From contig NZ_BBNN01000039.1 of the NCBI RefSeq assembly GCF_000829695.1, positions 1 through 64,000 on the forward strand: a stretch of DNA of 64,000 nucleotides, in the 5' to 3' direction. The position numbers and the translations under genes are program-made. Positions 44,301 through 52,929 of this stretch are shown here, piece after piece. The first letter of the stretch is position 1; the number at the start of each line of letters is the position of its first letter. The notes under the pieces were generated by a model that saw only the letters and a list, made by a program, of their open reading frames with translations, did no database searches and was not told where the DNA came from. This stretch comes from Streptomyces sp. NBRC 110035. Its GTDB lineage: Bacteria; Actinomycetota; Actinomycetes; Streptomycetales; Streptomycetaceae.

Positions 44301-47300
44301 GCCGAGGCCAAATGCCCCATGACGCTCTCGGTGGTCGAGCGGCCCGACGGCCTGGCATGTCTGTGGGAGTACGCGCGGGCGGACTTCTCCGACGGGCAGG
44401 CCGCCGCGGCGGCCGATCTGTTCCGCCAAGGGCTCGATGCCCTCCTCGAGGGGAGGTCCGCCGCCCCTGCCGACCTGGCCGCCGTCCACCGCGACTGCCT
44501 GCCCGAGCCCGGACGCGGCGAGTCGCGTGCCCTGGTCTGGAGCACGATCGCGGAGGGGTTCGCCCTCCAGGTCGCGGGAACGCCCTCCGCTCCGGCCCTG
44601 ATGACCGCCGAGGGGCCGGTCGACTACCGCACGCTGGACGCCTGGGCGTCGGCGCTCGCCGCCGACCTGCTCGCGGCGGGCCCCCTGCCCGGAGAGGGAC
44701 GGCCGTGCCATGTGGCCCTGTTCCTGGAGCCGTCCGTCGAGCACGTGGTGGCGCTGCTGGCCCTGGCCCGTCTGAACCTGACCGCTGTACCGCTGGACCC
44801 GTCGTACCCGCCCCCGTTGCTGCGGCAGATCCTGGAGCAGACCGATCCCCTGTGCGTCCTGCTCCCCGCAGGCGACCGGTCGGCGTTCGATGCCATCGGT
44901 CCCGGGGATGTGCCGCGCCGCACGGTGACCCTGTCCGACGCTGCCGCCCCGCCCGTTCCCGCCCATGAGGGTGCACGGCCGCTGTACACGCTCTTCACCT
45001 CGGGATCGACCGGTGTCCCCAAGGGTGTGCGGGTGTACGACCGCACCCTGTGCAACCTGCTCCAGTGGCAGCAGGGGCCGGGGGGCCTCGGTGGCCCGGC
45101 GGTGACGCAGCAGTTCTCGATGCTGTCGTTCGACGTCTCGTTCCAGGAGATCTTCAGCACCCTGTGCACCGGTGGCTGTCTGCATCTCGTACGGTCCGGC
45201 TGGCGTCAGGACGTTCCCGCGCTGCTGGACCAGTTGGACACGGCCGGCATCGAGCGCCTCTTCCTGCCGTTCGTGGCGCTGCAGTTGCTCGCCGAGCACG
45301 CCGTGCACCTGGGCCGCTTTCCGTCCCGGCTCCGGGAGGTGGTGACCGCCGGGGAGCAGCTGGTCTGCACCGATGCCGTGCGCCGCTGGTTCGCCGGCAT
45401 GCCCGGCTCCCGGCTGTTCAACCACTACGGACCGACCGAGACGCACGTCGTCAGCAGCCTGTGTCTGGAGGGCGACCCGTCCCGCTGGCCGGACCGGCCC
45501 GCCATCGGCGCCCCGGTCGCCAACGCGGTCCTGTGCGTCGTCGATCAGGCCGGACATCCCGTACCGCCGGACCGTCCGGGCGATTTGCTCATCGGCGGGG
45601 TGGTGGACACCCCCTGCTATCTGGGCGACACCGGCCTGAACGAGGAAAGGTTCACCCACCTTCCCGGCAGGAGCGGCCTGTTCTATCGCAGCGGCGACCG
45701 CGCCCGGTTCGACCGGGACGGCCTGCTGCACTTTCTGGGGCGCGCCGACGACCAGGTCAAGCTGAGCGGCCACCGTCTCGAGCTCGGCCAGGTGGAAGCA
45801 GCCCTGCTGCGTCATCCCGCGGTCGTCGGGGCCGTCGTGGCCGTGGACGGCCCCGGCCTGGTGGCGTGTCTGCAGTGCAGGGGGGCCGCGCCCGCGCCGG
45901 CCGTCCTGCGGGAGCATCTGCGCGGGCTGCTGCCCCCGCACGTGCGCGTCGACCGGTTCCGGCTGCTCGCGGACCTGCCACGCACCCCGAGCGGCAAGCT
46001 CGACCGGGAGGCCGCCCTGCGCGCTCCCGCGCCGGAGCCGGTCGCCGGCGTTGCCGTCACCGCGACGCCGTCCGGGCGGGAGGCCGAACTGGCCGCCGCC
46101 TTCGAGGAGGCGACCGGGTCGGCCATCGGGCTTGATCAGACGTACTTCGAGGCGGGCGCCTCCAGCCTCGACCTCATGCGTTTCCACGTGCGCTGCACGA
46201 CCACCCTCGGTCTTCGTTTCACCGTCGCCGACCTCTTCGAACACGTCACCCTCCGACAGCTGACCCGCGCACTCGGCAAGGAAGGGGAAGGGGAGAACGG
46301 CACGGAAGGAGAGGGAGGGAGCGCATCGGAGCCGGCCGACGCGCCGTACCCGGGCACCCATGGAGACGGCACAGCCGGCGAGCACATCGCCGTCGTCGGG
46401 ATGGCCGTACGGGCACCGGGAGCCCCGGACCTGGCCGCCTTCTGGGAGTTGACCACCTCGGGGCGCAGCGGCATCGAGCACTTCGAAGCGCCCGAGGGCA
46501 TGGTCGGTGCCCGAAGCCAGATGGACGGACTTCTCGCGTTCGACCCCGGCCGCTTCGGAATCGGCCGCCAGGAGGCGCGGCTGATGGACCCTCAGCAGCG
46601 ACACCTGTTGATGGGCTGCGTCGAGGCGCTCGCCCACGCGGGCATCGCCGACCCCGGTGCCGTGCGCATCGGTCTGGTCGCCGGCGCGGGCGAGAACACC
46701 TACTTCCAGACCATGCTGCGTGAAACCGGTCCCGCGGGGCTTCCCGACGGCTTCCAGCTGGCCCTTCACCACGACAAGGACTTCCTCGCCACCAAGGCGG
46801 CCTACCACCTCGGGCTGACCGGCCCTGCGCTCACCGCCCAGACGGCATGTTCGAGTTCGCTGGTGGCCGTGCACCTCGCGGCGGGCATGCTGCGGCAGGG
46901 CGACGCCGACGTGATGCTGGCGGGCGGCGTCCTGGTCGACACGACGTTGTCCCAGGGCTACCGCTACCGCCCCCAGCACATCTTCTCCGCCGACGGCCAC
47001 TGCCGGCCCTTCAGCGACGACGCCGACGGTACCGTCGGGGCCAGCGGTGCCGGTGTGCTCGTCCTCAAACCGCTCAGCCGGGCCCGGCGGGACGGCGACA
47101 CCGTGTACGCAGTGCTCACCGGGTCCGCGGTGAACAACGACGGTGCGGACAAGCTGAGTTACAGCGCGCCCTCGCTCTCCGGTCAGCGTGCGGCCGTCCG
47201 TACCGCGCTGCGCCGCAGCGGCCGTCCCGGCTCGGACGTCGCCTACGTGGAGGCTCACGGCACCGGTACACGTCTCGGCGACCCGGTGGAGGCGGACGCC

Positions 47301-50300
47301 CTGCGCCAGGCACTCGACGTGACGGAGCCGGGCACCTGCGCCCTCACCTCGGTCAAGAGCCAGATCGGTCACCTGGGCGCGGCGGCCGGGGCGGTGGGGC
47401 TGGTCCGGGCCGTGCTCGCCGTCCACCACGGTGTCATACCGCCCACTCCCGGGTTCCGTGCGCTCAACCCGGCGATCGGCCCCGATTCGACACCGTTCTA
47501 CGTGCCCACGAAGGCCGCCCCCTGGCCCGCGGACAGGGAACGGGACCGGGTGGCCGGCGTGAGCAGCTTCGGCATCGGCGGCACGAACGCCCACGTGGTG
47601 CTGGAGGCGGGTACCACGGCGGGGCCACGGGGCACCGCGGACCGCGGCTTCGCGAACGACGGTGCTCTCCCGCTGGTCGTCCTCTCCGCCGCGGGAAGGA
47701 CCCCACTGCGGTCGGACGCCGCGCGGATCGCGGACTACCTCGAGCGCAGGCCCGACGCCTACGGCCAGGTGCTGCGTCATCTCCAGGCGGGCAGGACGCA
47801 CGGACGCCTGCGCATCGCCGCCGTCTGCGCGGGCCCGCAGGACGCCGTCGCCTGGCTTCGGGCGGCAGCCGTGGCGGAGCCGGCCGCGGCGGACCCGGCC
47901 GCGGCCGACCGGGTCGTGGCCGTGGAGGGCCGGTCCGCATCGGATCTCGCCGCGGCATGGCTTGCCGGCCAGACCCTCGGGTGGCCGGGAGGATCGGCTC
48001 AGGCGCCGTGGGACTTCCCGCCGCCGTCGTTCGACCTGGCCGATTACCACTTCGACCAGGCGGCGGGTGCGCACCGGCCCGAAGCCGTGCGCTCCGCAAT
48101 CCTCCCGGCGCACGTGCCGGAGCGCCTTCCTGAGACGAAGTGGCTGCACCAGCCGCAGTGGGCCCGCCTGCGCCGGGCGGTCGCCGCCGCCCCCGGCGGC
48201 GACCGCGCGCGTGTGCTGGTGGTCGTTGCCGACGGTCCGGTGGACAGCGCCCTGGTGGACACCCTGGCTGCCGGCCGCCGCCGTGTGGTGTGGGTGGAGG
48301 CGTCCGGGAGCGCAGCCCGGACGGGAACCGACCGTTTCACGGCCGATCCCGCCGACCCGGCCCATCTGCGGTACGTCCTGGACGCTCTCGCCGAGGACGG
48401 CAGGGACCGCGAAGACGGCGGGGACGGCCCTTCCGGCATCGACTGGCTGCACACGCTGCCGCTCACGGTCGAGGGCCCCGTCCGCGCGGCGAGTCTCGAC
48501 CTCGCCGGCTGGGCCTGCCTGGACACACCCGCGGCATTGGTCCAGGCGCTGTCCGGCAGCCCGCAGGGGGCGCTGGTCAGACCGTGGTGGCTGTCCCGCG
48601 GAGCCCGGCCGGTCAACGGCGGGGTCGGCAGGCCGGAAGCCGCCCTGCTCGCCGGAGTCACCGAAGTCGCTCCTCAGGAGGGCGCCCCGCAGGGCCGTTG
48701 GATCGATCTTCCCGACTCGGACGGCTGGGCACCACGGCTGGCCGCCTTGCTGGCCGAACCGGACGCGGACGGTCTCCCCCGGCAGTTGGCCCTGCGTCAG
48801 GGCTACTGGTGGGAGCAGGTGACCCTTCCGGTCGCCGCGGCCGGCGAACCCCTCCTCCCGTGGCTCTCCGCGTACGACGGCGACCATCTGGTCCTGGGCG
48901 GCACCGGCGGCCTGGGCACCGGCATCGCCCAGTGGCTGCTCACGCACACCGGCGGACGCGTCCTGTTGCTGTCCCGCCGACCGCGGCTTCCCGGGGCCCT
49001 GTCGTCCTGGGCGGAGCGCGTGGAGCTGGTCGAGGCCGATCTTGCGACCGAATCGCCCGAGCGCATCGCCGAACGCATCACCTCCCGCACCAGGGGGCTG
49101 GCCTCCGTCGTCCACGCGGCCGGCGTCCCCGCGGGCGGCCTCATGGCACGACGCGACGCCGTCGGCATGAGGCGGGCCCTGGCCCCGAAACTACGGGGAG
49201 CCCTCCTCATGGAGCAGCTCATCGAAGAGTACCGCCCCGCCCTCGCCGTCTACTGCTCGTCCATGTCCGCGCACCTGGGTGGTGTGGGCCAGCTCGACTA
49301 CGCCGCCGGCAACGCGCTCCTCGACGCCTTCGCCCACCACGACGGGCAGGGAGAGAGTGCCACCGCCCGTCTCACGCTCGGCTGGGACGTGTGGCGGGAG
49401 ACCGGGATGGCGGTACGGACGCTGCCGGGCGACGCGCGGCACCGGGCCCACCTCGCTGTGGGCCTGACCGTCGAGGAAGGGCAACGAGTCCTCGCACGCG
49501 CGCTCGACCTCGGGCTGCCGCACCTGCTCGTGTCCACCACTGACCTGGAGGCGTCACGCGGTTTCTACGCCGGTGACCGGATGCCGGCTGTCGCCACGCC
49601 CGTACCTGCAAACGGCCCTGCGGCGGACACGAAGAGCTCGACGTGGGAGGTGGTGGCCGCACAGCTGCGCTCATGGCTGGGAGTCGAGCGGCTCGACCCG
49701 GACATCCCGCTGTACGACCTGGGGGCCGATTCCCTGACCCTCCTCGGCGTGATCGAGATCGTCGAGAGGCACTCCGGCATCGAACTCGATCTCGCCTCCC
49801 TCAGTCATCGGGTCAGCCTCGCCGAGATCATGCAGCGGCTGGACGAGGCCGGGACGAAGGCAAAGCGGGCGCACGACGCGCAGGAGGTGCCGCTCGAGGT
49901 GTGGCAGGAGGGCACCGGCCGTGACCTCGTGTGCCTGGTGCATCCGGTCGGCGGGGACATCCAGGCCTACCGGTCCCTGGTCTCGGCGCTCGACCCGCGG
50001 TCGACGGTCGCCCTGATCGCCGATCCGGGCCTGCGGCGCCCGGACCGCCCCGGGTGGACGATCACCGAAAGGGCGCACCGTTATCACACGGCTGTGCACG
50101 CACGCTTCCCCGGCACCGTGTGGCGATGGCATCTGGCGGGCTGGTCCTTCGGGGCCTGGGTGGCTGCCGGCATGGCGGCCCGGGCGGAGTCGGACGGCCG
50201 CCCGGCCCGGTCGCTGCATCTGCTGGACCCGCCGTCGCCCGGCAGCGGCCAGGCGTTCCAGGAGTACGACGACACACAGCTCAAAACGGTGTTCGCCGCC

Positions 50301-50678
50301 GAACTCGGGCTCGGCGGCGACGGCGCAGGGGGCGGGGGCCAGGCGCACACCCACGCGGAGCGCCTCACCCGCTGCTGCCGGGACAACCTGCTGAGCATGG
50401 CCGCGCACCGGCTGCCCCGGATCAGCGCCACCCCTACCCGGCTCTGGCTCGCCCGGGACTCCGTCGAGGGTCTGCCCCCGCTCGGCCCTCCCGCGGAGCG
50501 GCACGCCCTGTGGCGCCCCCATCTGCCGGACCGGTCGGACTGGGCAGTGCTCGGCACGACGCACTACGGCGCGGTCCGCCCGCCGCACTCGACGGCCGTG
50601 GCACAGGGCATCAACACGGCCGTCGCACAGGCCCCGACAACCACCCATCGGGGCACGCCCGCCCGTCCGACGCCCTGA
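41325..50678 (+). CDS. Hybrid NRPS-PKS, A-T-C-A-T-KS-KR-ACP-TE (detoxin-type core)
   Basis: A 3117-aa assembly line. A1 about 10-510 (FYTSGTTGRPKG near 158; code about DAFTLGVTF, unassigned); T1 with CGGDSL (Ser554); C about 605-1035 with HHIAVDG at 749-755; A2 about 1060-1540 with pocket DVQFVAHVV, matching proline codes; T2 with GASSL (Ser1614); an acidic, Gly/Glu-rich linker; KS 1686-2110 with ACSSS (Cys1842), His1978 and His2016; KR about 2500-2720 with GGTGGLGTG and the Ser/Tyr pair around SSMSAHLGG and LDYAAGN; ACP with GADSL near 2803; TE with GWSFG (Ser2941). There is no AT, DH or ER. Expected product: an aminoacyl-prolyl unit extended by one malonate and reduced to a beta-hydroxy acid, the detoxinine skeleton. 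Confidence 0.93.
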   Translation: MMCPSTASAGLALAVYEQAGRTPHAPAVSDGDRVLDYAALDAEAAHVADALRARGVCPADAVAVGLPRSWQLVCVMLGVLRLGARVVPLDLQSPSDRRDHILTDSGAVVFVHSRDAPHRVPPEVAPLPADELLGAGPRTAADLARPPAAGPPVSFLFYTSGTTGRPKGVAVRDAGILRLAEPGYIRLDKGARFACLANPAFDALSFEVWVPLLTGGCCVVLADSDVQTPERLADVLLRERIDTAFVTTALFNAVVDAVPGCFAGLGQLLIGGEQLNSRSIRSWYLRNAGSGTRLYNVYGPTECTTFALCHPVPRDFDAQVVPIGRTLPQTGAALVVPGTTRAAAPGEVAELLLSGAGLATGYHNLPQESAHRFVSLPGPDGASALHYRTGDLVRRNARGDIEYVGRADRQVKVRGFRVEPGELEQQILTHPAVRQAHVCTHRDGDDGPNELLAHVVVDDRLSWEDFDRHLAARLPAYMRPHRLHRVDELPLTANGKVDEGALLARTDPPWRPAGDHGDEVTGPLQRELLEVAGRILGLADLRPGDTWIACGGDSLKALRLRFEIRQRWGCDLPQSLVLRDDLAALARAVEAARGTGASSYPVASAAGARSGPATGEQQRLWLIQQRSPRSRAYDVRLAFAMRGDVDLAALRRALCGLVARHPALRTGFEASASGLLQVVGEPYDPWVGTPGVGTLGTAQSQGEPGTQDAFFAEPFDLSRPRMLRVCRQPSDSGSGSGSGSDWTLLLHLHHIAVDGWSVNVLLHDLSDAYAAALAGEHDAGTRPAALVPTPLDFAVWQDDWQAGPVYAAQRTELLAHYAESVGPTQTGPSRSASRVTGLPGAGLLHTSLDVVRRAALDRLCGELGLTRFQLLLGVYAWALYGVTGHAHLRMAAPVANRPVREFEHSVGMFANTVLLPMSVSPREELRAQLLRLGRSTRAVLERQDVALADVLHGQLPRTGAGPAFDFLFVLENTDFEALSLPGCQASPLWPTAAEAKCPMTLSVVERPDGLACLWEYARADFSDGQAAAAADLFRQGLDALLEGRSAAPADLAAVHRDCLPEPGRGESRALVWSTIAEGFALQVAGTPSAPALMTAEGPVDYRTLDAWASALAADLLAAGPLPGEGRPCHVALFLEPSVEHVVALLALARLNLTAVPLDPSYPPPLLRQILEQTDPLCVLLPAGDRSAFDAIGPGDVPRRTVTLSDAAAPPVPAHEGARPLYTLFTSGSTGVPKGVRVYDRTLCNLLQWQQGPGGLGGPAVTQQFSMLSFDVSFQEIFSTLCTGGCLHLVRSGWRQDVPALLDQLDTAGIERLFLPFVALQLLAEHAVHLGRFPSRLREVVTAGEQLVCTDAVRRWFAGMPGSRLFNHYGPTETHVVSSLCLEGDPSRWPDRPAIGAPVANAVLCVVDQAGHPVPPDRPGDLLIGGVVDTPCYLGDTGLNEERFTHLPGRSGLFYRSGDRARFDRDGLLHFLGRADDQVKLSGHRLELGQVEAALLRHPAVVGAVVAVDGPGLVACLQCRGAAPAPAVLREHLRGLLPPHVRVDRFRLLADLPRTPSGKLDREAALRAPAPEPVAGVAVTATPSGREAELAAAFEEATGSAIGLDQTYFEAGASSLDLMRFHVRCTTTLGLRFTVADLFEHVTLRQLTRALGKEGEGENGTEGEGGSASEPADAPYPGTHGDGTAGEHIAVVGMAVRAPGAPDLAAFWELTTSGRSGIEHFEAPEGMVGARSQMDGLLAFDPGRFGIGRQEARLMDPQQRHLLMGCVEALAHAGIADPGAVRIGLVAGAGENTYFQTMLRETGPAGLPDGFQLALHHDKDFLATKAAYHLGLTGPALTAQTACSSSLVAVHLAAGMLRQGDADVMLAGGVLVDTTLSQGYRYRPQHIFSADGHCRPFSDDADGTVGASGAGVLVLKPLSRARRDGDTVYAVLTGSAVNNDGADKLSYSAPSLSGQRAAVRTALRRSGRPGSDVAYVEAHGTGTRLGDPVEADALRQALDVTEPGTCALTSVKSQIGHLGAAAGAVGLVRAVLAVHHGVIPPTPGFRALNPAIGPDSTPFYVPTKAAPWPADRERDRVAGVSSFGIGGTNAHVVLEAGTTAGPRGTADRGFANDGALPLVVLSAAGRTPLRSDAARIADYLERRPDAYGQVLRHLQAGRTHGRLRIAAVCAGPQDAVAWLRAAAVAEPAAADPAAADRVVAVEGRSASDLAAAWLAGQTLGWPGGSAQAPWDFPPPSFDLADYHFDQAAGAHRPEAVRSAILPAHVPERLPETKWLHQPQWARLRRAVAAAPGGDRARVLVVVADGPVDSALVDTLAAGRRRVVWVEASGSAARTGTDRFTADPADPAHLRYVLDALAEDGRDREDGGDGPSGIDWLHTLPLTVEGPVRAASLDLAGWACLDTPAALVQALSGSPQGALVRPWWLSRGARPVNGGVGRPEAALLAGVTEVAPQEGAPQGRWIDLPDSDGWAPRLAALLAEPDADGLPRQLALRQGYWWEQVTLPVAAAGEPLLPWLSAYDGDHLVLGGTGGLGTGIAQWLLTHTGGRVLLLSRRPRLPGALSSWAERVELVEADLATESPERIAERITSRTRGLASVVHAAGVPAGGLMARRDAVGMRRALAPKLRGALLMEQLIEEYRPALAVYCSSMSAHLGGVGQLDYAAGNALLDAFAHHDGQGESATARLTLGWDVWRETGMAVRTLPGDARHRAHLAVGLTVEEGQRVLARALDLGLPHLLVSTTDLEASRGFYAGDRMPAVATPVPANGPAADTKSSTWEVVAAQLRSWLGVERLDPDIPLYDLGADSLTLLGVIEIVERHSGIELDLASLSHRVSLAEIMQRLDEAGTKAKRAHDAQEVPLEVWQEGTGRDLVCLVHPVGGDIQAYRSLVSALDPRSTVALIADPGLRRPDRPGWTITERAHRYHTAVHARFPGTVWRWHLAGWSFGAWVAAGMAARAESDGRPARSLHLLDPPSPGSGQAFQEYDDTQLKTVFAAELGLGGDGAGGGGQAHTHAERLTRCCRDNLLSMAAHRLPRISATPTRLWLARDSVEGLPPLGPPAERHALWRPHLPDRSDWAVLGTTHYGAVRPPHSTAVAQGINTAVAQAPTTTHRGTPARPTP
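43381..43548 (+). repeat. Short tandem repeats inside the C domain
   Basis: Two simple repeats fall in one surface region of the condensation domain. GTGGGGACAC-CCGGG-GTGGGGACAC-TCGG (43381-43409) encodes VGTPGVGTLGT, and a run of GGCTCC units (about 43520-43548) encodes a Gly-Ser chain (SGSGSGSGS). Both keep the frame and lie just before the HHxxxDG motif, so they look like loop expansions. Confidence 0.7.
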
Positions 50679-50710
50679 CCGGCAGGACCCGCACCACCGA
50701 GGAGAACGCG

Positions 50711-51580
50711 ATGGAGCCCTACGAACTCGATGCTCTCGAAGCCGTCACCACCAGGCGGCCGAGGTCCTACGAACACATCTTTGTGACCTCCCTGACGCCC
50801 GTCATCGGCGCCGAGGTCGCCGGCGTGGACCTCTCCCGGCTCACCGACGCCCAGGTGGCCGAGATCAGAACGGCTTTCCTCGACCACCACGTACTGGTCT
50901 TCCGCGACCAGGAGATCACCACGGAGGACCACAAGCGCTTCGCCGGCCACTTCGGCGAACTGCGGCCGGTCAATCCACCGCCGCCCGAGGGCGACCCCTA
51001 CGTACTGGAGATCAGGACCAGCGCGGCCGCGGGCAACGTCGCCGGCAACGCCTGGCACGCCGACGGCACGGCCGACCTCGAGCCGTCCCTCGGCTCGATG
51101 CTGTACATCACCGACACCCCCGAGGGCGGCAGCGGGGGCGACACGCTGTTCGCCAACATGCATCTGGCCTACGAGATGCTGTCACCCGCGATGCGCGGCT
51201 TCCTGGACGGCCTGACCGCCGTCCACGACGGCGCGCAGAGCTTCCGCGGCTACACCGTGCCACCCCACTACGAGATCCCGGTGAACGAACACCCTCTGGT
51301 GGTGCGGCACCCCGAAACCGGCCGGCCGGTCCTCTATGTCAACCAGGCCTACACCTCCCGTGTCCCGCAGCTCTCCGCCGACGAGAGCGAGGCGCTGCTC
51401 GAGATGCTCTTCGCCCTCGTCGCACAGCGCCCGCTGCTGACCTGCCGGGTCCGCTGGGCCCCCGGCACGCTCGTCTTCTGGGACAACCGCTGTGTACAGC
51501 ACCACGCCACCTACGACTACTACCCGCACACCCGCTACGGTCGCCGGGTCGCGATCAACGGCGGCCCGCTGAAGAGCTGA
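50711..51580 (+). CDS. TauD/TfdA-type Fe(II)/2-oxoglutarate dioxygenase
   Basis: A 289-aa oxygenase that uses iron and 2-oxoglutarate, probably to hydroxylate a building block or the product of the adjoining NRPS-PKS. TPVIGAEVAGVDLSRLTDAQ is the typical TauD start, HHVLVFRDQEITTEDHKRFA follows, and the iron ligands are H115 and D117 in WHADGT plus a distal His in CVQHHATYDY near 263; the Arg of TRYGRRVAI near 277 binds 2-oxoglutarate. GAGGAG precedes the ATG. It lies 32 bp after the NRPS-PKS, in the same operon. In detoxin/rimosamide clusters a TauD gene is part of the conserved core; hydroxylation of the pyrrolidine ring is the obvious guess. Confidence 0.92.
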   Translation: MEPYELDALEAVTTRRPRSYEHIFVTSLTPVIGAEVAGVDLSRLTDAQVAEIRTAFLDHHVLVFRDQEITTEDHKRFAGHFGELRPVNPPPPEGDPYVLEIRTSAAAGNVAGNAWHADGTADLEPSLGSMLYITDTPEGGSGGDTLFANMHLAYEMLSPAMRGFLDGLTAVHDGAQSFRGYTVPPHYEIPVNEHPLVVRHPETGRPVLYVNQAYTSRVPQLSADESEALLEMLFALVAQRPLLTCRVRWAPGTLVFWDNRCVQHHATYDYYPHTRYGRRVAINGGPLKS

Positions 51581-51655
51581 CCGGCCGCCGACACGACACA
51601 CCCGGCCTCTTCGGGCCGAGCGCTCCACGCCGCCGCGGCCGGCCCGGCTCGTCCT

Positions 51656-52867
51656 TCACCCCTTGCGCGCCAGGAAGGCCGACAGGCCCGACAGGAGCCG
51701 GTCGACGTCCTCGCTGTCGGTGTAGGGGGCCAGTCCGATACGGAGCCCGCCCGTGTCATTGAGGCCGAGGCGGCGGGAGGCCTCCAGCGCGTAGAAACTG
51801 CCGGAGGGTGCGTGGACGCCGCGGTCGGCCAGGAAGCGGTAGGCGTCCACGGTGCTGTGGCCGTCGAGGGTGACGAGCAGGGTCGGGGTGCGCCGGGCCG
51901 CGCGGGACCGGACGGTGACCTGTTCGAAGGCCGCCAGTCCTTCCTCGAGCCGGTCGCGCATCGTGCCCTCGTGTTCCTCGATCATCTCGAACGCCGAGGC
52001 GAGCCGTTCGCGGCGGCTGCCGGTCCGGTGCGCGGCCAGTCCGGCCAGGAAGTCGACGGCCGCACGGGTGCCCGCGAGGAACTCGTAGGGCAGCGTGCCG
52101 AGCTCGAAGCGCTCGGGAACCCCGTCCGTGGAGGGAAGCAGTTTGTCGGGGCGCAACGTTTCGAGGAGTTCGGGCCGGGCTGCCAGGACGCCGTGGTGGG
52201 GGCCGAGGAACTTGTACGGGGAGCAGACGAAGAAGTCCGCGCCGAGCGTCTCGACGTCGGTGAGGGCGTGGGCGGCGTAGTGCACTCCGTCGACGTACAG
52301 CAGTGCGCCCGCCTCGTGCACGATCCGCGCGATCTCGCCGACCGGAGGGATCGTGCCGAGGAGGTTCGAGGCCCCGGTGACCGCCACCAGCCGGGTGCGT
52401 TCACTGAGCACGGCCCGGATGTCGTCGCCGGTCAGTTCACCGGTGGCCGGGTCGAAGTCCGCCCAGCGGACGGTGCAGCCGGCCCGCTCGGCCGCCTGTA
52501 CCCAGGGCCGGATGTTGGCGTCGTGGTCCAGCCGTGTGACGACCACCTCGTCGCCCGGTGACCAGGTTCCGGCCAGGGTGCGGGAGAAGTCGTAGGTGAG
52601 CTGGGTGGCGCTGCGGCCGAAGACGATGCCCGCCGGGTCGGCGCCCAGGAGATCGGCCATGGCGCGGCGGGTTTCGACGACGAGGGTCTCGGCGTTGCGC
52701 TCGCCGGGCAGACCGTCGCCCCGGATCGAGAGGGGCTGGGACAGCGCGGCGCTGATCGCCTCGATGACCGGCAGCGGCATCTGGGTGCCGCCGGGGCCGT
52801 CGAAGTGGGCGGTGCCGGTGGCCAGCGCGGGAACCTGGGCGCGCAGGGCGGTGAGGTCGTACGTCAT
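51656..52867 (-). CDS. Class V PLP enzyme (cysteine desulfurase-like)
   Basis: A 403-aa PLP-dependent enzyme of aminotransferase class V. FDGPGGTQMPLPVIEAISAA, IVFGRSATQLTYDFSRTLAG and VVTRLDHDANIRPWVQAA resemble the CsdA/SufS-like 'cysteine desulfurase-like' subgroup. The cofactor Asp lies in LLYVDGVHYAAHAL near 216, and the Schiff-base lysine in CSPYKFLGPHHGVLA near 240. The C-terminal active-site Cys loop of true cysteine desulfurases is not evident, so the substrate may be another amino acid. It is convergent with the dioxygenase gene and lies 62 bp after the AI-2E gene, probably in one transcript with it. Membership of the NRPS cluster is uncertain. Confidence 0.85.
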   Translation of the reverse strand: MTYDLTALRAQVPALATGTAHFDGPGGTQMPLPVIEAISAALSQPLSIRGDGLPGERNAETLVVETRRAMADLLGADPAGIVFGRSATQLTYDFSRTLAGTWSPGDEVVVTRLDHDANIRPWVQAAERAGCTVRWADFDPATGELTGDDIRAVLSERTRLVAVTGASNLLGTIPPVGEIARIVHEAGALLYVDGVHYAAHALTDVETLGADFFVCSPYKFLGPHHGVLAARPELLETLRPDKLLPSTDGVPERFELGTLPYEFLAGTRAAVDFLAGLAAHRTGSRRERLASAFEMIEEHEGTMRDRLEEGLAAFEQVTVRSRAARRTPTLLVTLDGHSTVDAYRFLADRGVHAPSGSFYALEASRRLGLNDTGGLRIGLAPYTDSEDVDRLLSGLSAFLARKG

Positions 52868-52929
52868 GTGGGGCTTTCTGTCGGTGCGGCCTGGGAGGGG
52901 GTGCGGTGGCCGGCGTGCCGGCGTGCCGG

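Noticed and set aside
43341..49115. A 1924-aa open frame antisense to the NRPS-PKS gene
   Set aside because: It mirrors the third-position GC bias of the real gene, has no domains and lies wholly inside the megasynthase coding region.
51581..51655. Possible bidirectional terminator between the dioxygenase and PLP genes
   Set aside because: Only a 5-bp CGGCC/GGCCG stem is present, too weak to call.
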